From: Polytrichum commune | Taxonomy: Eukaryota; Streptophyta; Polytrichopsida; Polytrichales; Polytrichaceae | NCBI GenBank assembly: GCA_950295325.1 | Contig: OX485803.1 | Span: forward strand, 5,952,001 to 6,016,000 | DNA length: 64,000 bases | Direction of reading: 5' to 3' | Part shown: in pieces, positions 58,639-64,000 of the stretch | Position numbering within the stretch: the stretch's first letter is position 1 | Layout of the letters: every line of letters begins with the position of its first letter | Translations under genes and position numbers: made by a program | The notes under the pieces: generated by a model | The model's input: only the letters and a program-made list of their open reading frames with translations | What the model was told of the DNA's origin: nothing | The model's database searches: none

Positions 58639-61600
58639 TTAATCTATTTGAACATTTCCATCTTCTTCAATTCCAAAGTCATCCTCATCTTCAAAAGGAG
58701 ATGCGTGCTCAATTGCGTTCAAAGCTACGACCACTTCGTTGCTGCTTAAAACCACAACCTCATCCAATATTGGGTCAGTTGGTGTTGCATCATTCTCTAA
58801 AGATGCGGGCACCAAACCACAATGCTCTTCAACGTTGCCTAGAGATAGGCAACCTATGTCCGGCATACAGTCTTTGTTGGAAACAACTCTTGCTCCCCTT
58901 GGCTCTTTCCGTAGAACCACCTTCCACCCATGATTGTTCAAATCATCTGCAAAGAAAACTTGTTCAACATGGAGTGGAAATACGAAAGATTCGGCAGATA
59001 ATGGTACCAACTTATCAAAATTCACTAGGCTAAACCCATACTCATCTCGCTTCATGGTGGCATTGTGCCCAACCATATTTGCCATCACCCAATTACAATA
59101 CAACACAACCAATTCATATCGACCATAGTCTACGGCCAATATTTCCTCCACCCATCCCACATACTCCAAGTTCGCCGCCTTCATGTTCTTGGCACGTGCA
59201 CTTGATCGACAATTCTGTGAGAAGGTGGCGGCCACGCCAGAGTCGCATGTTGTCAATGTCCCCTCTGCACTTCGCACACGGATATGGTTTCCAAAAGCAT
59301 ACATGGAGCGGTAAGATGTTGCTTGGCTAGAGGGTGGAAGAGACAAGACCAATACATCTTCATCAATCTCCTATCCCGCCGCTTTGGCACGTGAAACCTC
59401 TAACTTGAACCAATTGTGAAATGGCTCATCTTGGAGATTTTCGGGATAGACAATCCTGCCATTTCGTTTCTTCCTTCGATATTCCTCACGATCCAATTTA
59501 CGCTGTGTCATGCTTGCGGTGTGGCGCCTGCAGAAAAACACAATATTGTGTTGTCTTTCAAATCTCATTAACGTTTTGTTAATATTACTTTACATAGTAA
59601 CGTAGATCTCACTATGTCAAGTAATAAATATACGTCATTTCCATATTTATTCACTCTTGACAGTCACATACGCTTACTACGTATAGTTATTGCCTAGTAA
59701 GACTAGTGAAATTATAATGTGCATGCCATTAACATATCATTGTGCCTGGAATATAATGTCACGGCCAGGAACATAAGTCATAAAGTAACTTACTCTCTCC
59801 ACGACTCCAAGGGGACCACATTATTCACCACAAATTCATGGATCCACTCGCGTATCTTGGGGGTTAGTATCCTTGGTCGCCCAACACCTTCCAATATTTC
59901 GTCGTTCATTGTAGGATCCTCTTTGTCGTCCCATACCATGCGACTTGTAATGAAATATGACGTCATGTACTCCGTGCAAAAGCTAAGCGCCTCATCTATG
60001 GCATATCCTTCGGCCATACTAGCTTCGGGCCTATTGCGATTTCGAACATAGCCCTTCAATGTCTTCAAATACCTTTCCATAGGATACATCCAACGGACAT
60101 GTATAAGCCCACAAATATCTAATTCCTCAATCAAGTGCACCACAAGGTGCGTCATGACATCAAAAAATGCCGGTGGAAACTTTTTTTCAAGCATGCACAA
60201 GGTGATGGCCGTATCCTCTCTCAAGGAACTCATTTCTAACGGATTGATGGTTTTAGCGCATATCCGTTTGAATATGCGGCTTAATCTTATTATGCATATA
60301 CGCACCTCTTTTCTCATGATTGTGCATGCACAAAGGGGCAAAATTTGTTGCATAAGGACATGGTAATCGTGGGATTTCAATCCTTTCAATGTCCCATCCA
60401 CGTTAACTCTTTTTCGCAATTATTGGCCCACGTAGTGGGTTGGAGTTTTCAATTGCCGCACAACATCCACAAATACCTCCTTCTCGTTCTTTGTGAGCAC
60501 ATATGGGGCTTGTGGCAAAGTGAGGCTTCATGGTTTTCTCCCCGGTATGGGCCACAAATGCGGCCGTATGTTGGCTTCTTATAAATCCATGCGAACCTTG
60601 AGTGTATCCTTCTCCCCAAATATGGTTTTCATAAGACTTTTTGTGATGTTCTTCTCGCAGTGCATTACATCCAACGTATTGCGTATAAGAAGGCCCTATT
60701 GGTGCACACAAAATTTGGTTAAGTACACTGTCTGTCAAATGCCATATATTAAACTGTTGCAAAGTGTTGAAACAATGGTTGTCCGATATGACTATACTAT
60801 TACTTCTATAAGTATTGGAGTATTAGGGAATATGCATTTATAAGTGAACACTTACTTTCTCCAGTCATTATGCATTACCTCACACAGTAAAACAATAGTC
60901 GCTAGTGTGTACCTTCCAATATGGTAATGCAAAGAATGCAAGACCTAAGTTACTGCATAAATTAAACTGTTGCAAGACCTAAGTTACTGCCATATATTAA
61001 ACTGTTGCAAAGCGTTGAAATAATGATTGTCCGATATGACTATACCATTACTTCTATAAGTATTGGAGTATTAGGGAATATGCATTTATAAGTGAACACT
61101 TACTTTCTCCAATCATTATGCGTTACGTCACACAGTAAAGTGTGTTTACTTTTAATAAGCATGCATTACTTCACAAAGTAAAATAATTGTCGCTAGTGTG
61201 TACCTGCCAATATGGTAATGCAAAGAGTGCAAGACCTAAGTTGCTGCATATATTAAACTGTTGCAAGACCTAAGTTACTCCCATATATTAAACTGTTGCA
61301 AAGTGTTGAAACAATGGTTGTCCGATATGACTATACCATTACTTCTATAAGTATTAGAGTATTAGGAAAAATGCATTTATAAGTGAACACTTACTTTCTC
61401 TAGTCATTATGCATTACCTCACACAGTAAAATGTGTTTACGTTTAATAGACATGCATTACTTCACAAAGTATTACAATAGTCGCTAGTGTGTACCTTCCA
61501 ATATGGTAATGCAAAGAGTGCATTCTTTCTCTTCACTCCATGCTCGTGGATTGGATCCAGTTTGTCTCCTTCTTTGTTTTCAGTCGAGCTTGCCAACCAG

Positions 61601-63120
61601 TCTTCTCTTTGTTTTGCAAACCGCAATTGATCATGTGCAAACATTACCCGCGGGGGACCTCGGTGGTCCTCTTCTCCATCAAAGCTATTTTTTAGGCGTC
61701 TATACGGATGGTGCATTGCCAAGTAACGACGATGACCGAGGTAAACGTTCTTCCCCAACGACTTGGACCTCCTCGTTGACACATGTGGCCCACATGGGGG
61801 ACAACCCCTATACCCCTTCGTTACTTGTCCGGCAAGCAACCCATACGCCGGAAAGTCATGTATGCTCCACATAAGAATCGCACGAAGGTTGAAATTTGGG
61901 TTTGTGGAATAAATACTCCCCTCACTTGAACTCGCCTTCTCCAAAACGGATCCATCTATTGCCATCACGCCTTTCCACAACCTTTGAAGCTCCTCTATAA
62001 GCGGTGCTAAATACACATGGATATTCTCCTCTTTCACACTTTCTTTTCCGGGAATGATTAGGGTTAACATCACAAAAAACCGTTTCGTAACTAGCCATGG
62101 TGGTAAATTGTAGTTTAACAAAATCACTGGCCATGTTGAATGACTTAAAGACTGGTTGGAAAATGGATTGACACCATCCAAGGCTAGTGCCAAACGTAGG
62201 TTTCTTGGCTCCTTCGCAAAGTCCGGCCACCTTGCGTCCACGTGTTTCCATGCCTTTGAATCCACTACCGATCTCACTTTGTTGTCATTGCTTTTTCCCT
62301 CCACATGCCACGTCATAAGCTCTGCCAACCGTTTGCAACGGTACATTCGGAGCAACCGAGGTATAAGAGGAAAATGTCGCAACACTTTCACTGGAATGCG
62401 GTCACTTCCGGGAATATACCGCGATTCTTTGCATTGAGGACACTCTTTCGCGTCCTTCAGTTCATTCCTGAACAAGCAATGCCCATTCTTGCACGCATGA
62501 ATAGTGTTGTAGCTTAAACCCAACTTCCTCACTAATTTCTTGGCCTCGTAATGTGAAGGAGGGCAAGTGTTCTCTTTGGGGAGTAGATCATGTTTAAGCA
62601 ACTTTAGCAACTCGTCCACACATGCGTTTGGAACTCCAAAAATGTTGCATACATTGAGGAGCATTAGGATTGCTTGCAAGCGGTTGGTGGGGCTATCCTT
62701 GAAGAGCGGAGTTCTCGCTTCTTTCAATAAATCCTCCATACTTGAGTCATTTTCTTCATTGCTCTCTTCAAGTAAAGGTACTTCCATATTGGCCATCCCG
62801 TCCTCGTCTTCTTGTGAACCTTCGTCTTCTTCCTCCATACCCTCATTGTGTGATGTGGTGTTTGCGCGTGCGGGCAATTCATCATACCTCTTGAAACACT
62901 CGTTCACCATCCGAACTACTTCCACTCCCTCCCTGCTATCTTCCACTGTTTCCGTATTTGATTCTAGTAATATGTCTCCATCTACATCTTGTCCCGTATC
63001 ATTGTTTGCCTCTACCGTCATGTACCTCCCTTCTTGTGTCGCATTCCATATGTCACGATTAGCAGTGTAGATGTCGTTGTTGACCTCCTGTATGTGCATC
63101 AACAACAAGAAACAATACAT
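58639..63120 (-). pseudogene. CACTA transposase (TNP2, DUF4218, DUF4216) with four nonsense codons
   Basis: Three exons keep one frame: 63120-61495, 60695-59794, 59527-58639 (1139 codons). Exon 1 has an acidic N-terminus, a zinc-ribbon-like CKNGHCLF...CPQCKESRY and the TNP2 core (GVNPFSNQSLSHSTWPVIL, GLLAGQVTKGYRGCPPCG, ALFALPYWK). Exon 2 continues with LDVMHCEKNI, then DUF4218 (KSHDYHVLMQQILPL, FPPAFFDVMTHLVVHL, HVRWMYPMERYLKTLKGYV). Exon 3 holds DUF4216 (VDYGRYELVVLYCNWV, DEYGFSLVNFDKL, QVFFADDLN). Stops interrupt the frame at 60,579-60,581 (TAA), 60,528-60,530 (TGA), 60,420-60,422 (TAA) and 59,371-59,373 (TAG). There is no frameshift. All four could arise by C-to-T change from CAA, CGA or CAG, as in a methylated, silenced element. 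Intron 1 holds a 291-bp tandem repeat. A further 5' exon may exist beyond the acceptor-like site near 63,090. Confidence 0.9.
60735..61525. repeat. About 291-bp tandem repeat spanning a splice donor
   Basis: Nearly three copies of a unit. GCTAGTGTGT occurs at 60,901, 61,192 and 61,483, spaced exactly 291 bp. Each copy includes the last bases of transposase exon 1 and its donor (AAG|GTAC on the minus strand; the middle copy has CAG|GTAC), so the donor is present three times. The first copy lacks about 44 bp found in the others. Short internal duplications (GCAAGACCTAAGTTAC) are also seen. Confidence 0.92.
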
Positions 63121-63686
63121 TTACTCTTATTAATCCAATGTCTCAACATGTTGAATCTAGTGGGTTAAATTTTTGGCACATGTTCTCTTCTAGTCCTTTC
63201 ACCTGCATTAAGTTGATACTCACTACGACAAGTAATGCAAAAGGCGACATCTTACTATCCAGCACAAGAAGCCTCCTGGTGTTGAACATGTGTTTGCATC
63301 AGGAATAAGAAATCATTACATTTTGTGATCCAGTAACCTTGTATGTTTACGACAAATCCAGGAGGAACCATTACTTTCACATGATCTTTTCTGGCACTTT
63401 CAACTTCATCCAGTACTAGTTCACTGTGTCGAGTATTGCAAATTACTGCATCAAGTAAAGCTATCCAACACAACATGCCTTATTACTTTCATCAGGTATA
63501 TGTGTCTACAATAAGATTGCATTGCATGAAACTTCAAAGTAACCTTTTATAGTTATAAGGAATGCAGATGGTTAACTTGTTTTTAACTGCATTCAGTTGG
63601 GGTTCACTAGGTCAAGTAATGCAAGTTGATATTCAAATATGCAATGAAGTGCGTACGCGACATATCTTAGAGAAAATAACACAATT
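63121..63686. other. Stretch between the transposase and the SET-like frame
   Basis: A 73-codon frame (63,255-63,476, minus) has no recognisable similarity. It could be an exon of the SET-like gene or chance. Confidence 0.35.
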
Positions 63687-64000
63687 TTAATTCACGGAGT
63701 AATATGCATACAACTCTTCTCCTACTTCTATATCCCTTGATGCAATGGTCGTAACAAAACCCCATTCGTTCTTGTTCCAAGGCTTTGGAAGCAAACTATA
63801 CTCCCACACTACATTGCCGATTTCCTCTCGCCCTATGGAGCTATTAATAAATCCTGCAACATTGCCCCTCTCCACTCTCCCGTCGATGTAAATGTCATCC
63901 TCAACTTTAAGGACATAGCTTTTGAAGCGGGGTACAAGACTTTTCATCTTCCGGTATTTTGTCCTAGTGTATTGAGGCCCCACAAATGGCAAAAGGATAT
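63687..64000 (-). CDS. SET-domain protein, C-terminal part (partial)
   Basis: The frame is open through the right edge of the window, so the start is not included. The visible 104 codons read VGPQYTRTKYRK, then KVEDDIYIDG, GNVAGFINSS, WEYSLLPKPWNKNEWGF, TTIASRDIEVGEELYAYYSV and stop. GNVAGFIN plus GEELYAYY is the C-terminal half of a SET (lysine methyltransferase-like) domain. The usual NHSC motif is replaced by NSS, so catalysis is uncertain. It lies upstream of, and on the same strand as, the CACTA transposase and may be either an insert carried by the element or a host gene next to it. Confidence 0.7.
   Translation of the reverse strand, partial: ILLPFVGPQYTRTKYRKMKSLVPRFKSYVLKVEDDIYIDGRVERGNVAGFINSSIGREEIGNVVWEYSLLPKPWNKNEWGFVTTIASRDIEVGEELYAYYSVN

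Larger units (their letters stand above)
58256..64000 (-). mobile_element. CACTA (En/Spm) element, truncated by the window edge
   Basis: The left terminus CACTACTACAAAACACGTC at 58,256 is a typical CACTA end, and subterminal ACTTCACTACATG and GTACTACTATG words follow. The three-exon transposase reads towards this terminus. The other end and hence the target duplication lie outside the window. The base triplet before the terminus is AGA. The SET-domain frame at the right edge may lie inside the same element, which only the missing end can decide. Confidence 0.75.

Noticed and set aside
61503-61874. Plus-strand frame of 123 codons
   Set aside because: It is antisense to the CACTA transposase exon 1.

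Overview
This window reads as nuclear DNA of a land plant. The genes have long AT-rich intergenic spacers, GT-AG introns of roughly 80-1100 bp, a plant-type CCT zeta chaperonin subunit, a plant-type TFIIF alpha with an N-terminal zinc-binding extension, and plant-style CACTA, hAT and MITE transposons. An animal-type BK (Slo1-like) potassium channel with a TVGYGD filter argues against a flowering plant, because angiosperms are not known to keep this family. I therefore infer a bryophyte or other early-diverging lineage, with modest confidence. No tRNA, rRNA, CRISPR array or prokaryotic feature was seen.

Layout. Positions 1-23.5 kb are a transposon-rich gene desert. It holds a long inverted repeat (about 1.97-4.09 kb against 7.91-9.82 kb), several MITEs with recognisable target-site duplications, tRNA-derived SINE sequence, a degenerate tandem array (10.7-13.1 kb) and a frameshifted hAT transposase (18.8-20.0 kb). 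Positions 23.9-26.8 kb hold CCT6 on the minus strand, with an intronless coding region and a proposed 1.07-kb 5'UTR intron. Positions 29.3-34.2 kb hold a nine-exon TFIIF alpha gene, also on the minus strand. Positions 34.4-44.2 kb are repeats again, including an intact-ended non-autonomous CACTA element (38,757-40,099, TSD CTA) that contains a SINE and a minisatellite. Positions 44.4-56.2 kb hold a 17-exon BK-type channel gene on the plus strand, about 1110 aa. From 58,256 to beyond the right edge lies a larger CACTA element. Its TNP2/DUF4218/DUF4216 transposase has three exons and is closed by four nonsense codons, and a SET-domain reading frame sits upstream of it at the window edge.

The three host genes are unrelated in function (protein folding, RNA polymerase II initiation, ion transport) and are not a functional cluster. 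The most interesting items are the BK channel, which appears to lack the animal calcium bowl, an ATGA overlap between a short upstream ORF and the channel start codon, a new-looking 8-bp-TSD MITE family with three copies and related empty sites in the same window, and a tandem repeat that has triplicated a splice donor inside the CACTA transposase intron. Exon coordinates were derived by hand from splice signals, reading phase and family resemblance; no database or RNA evidence was available.
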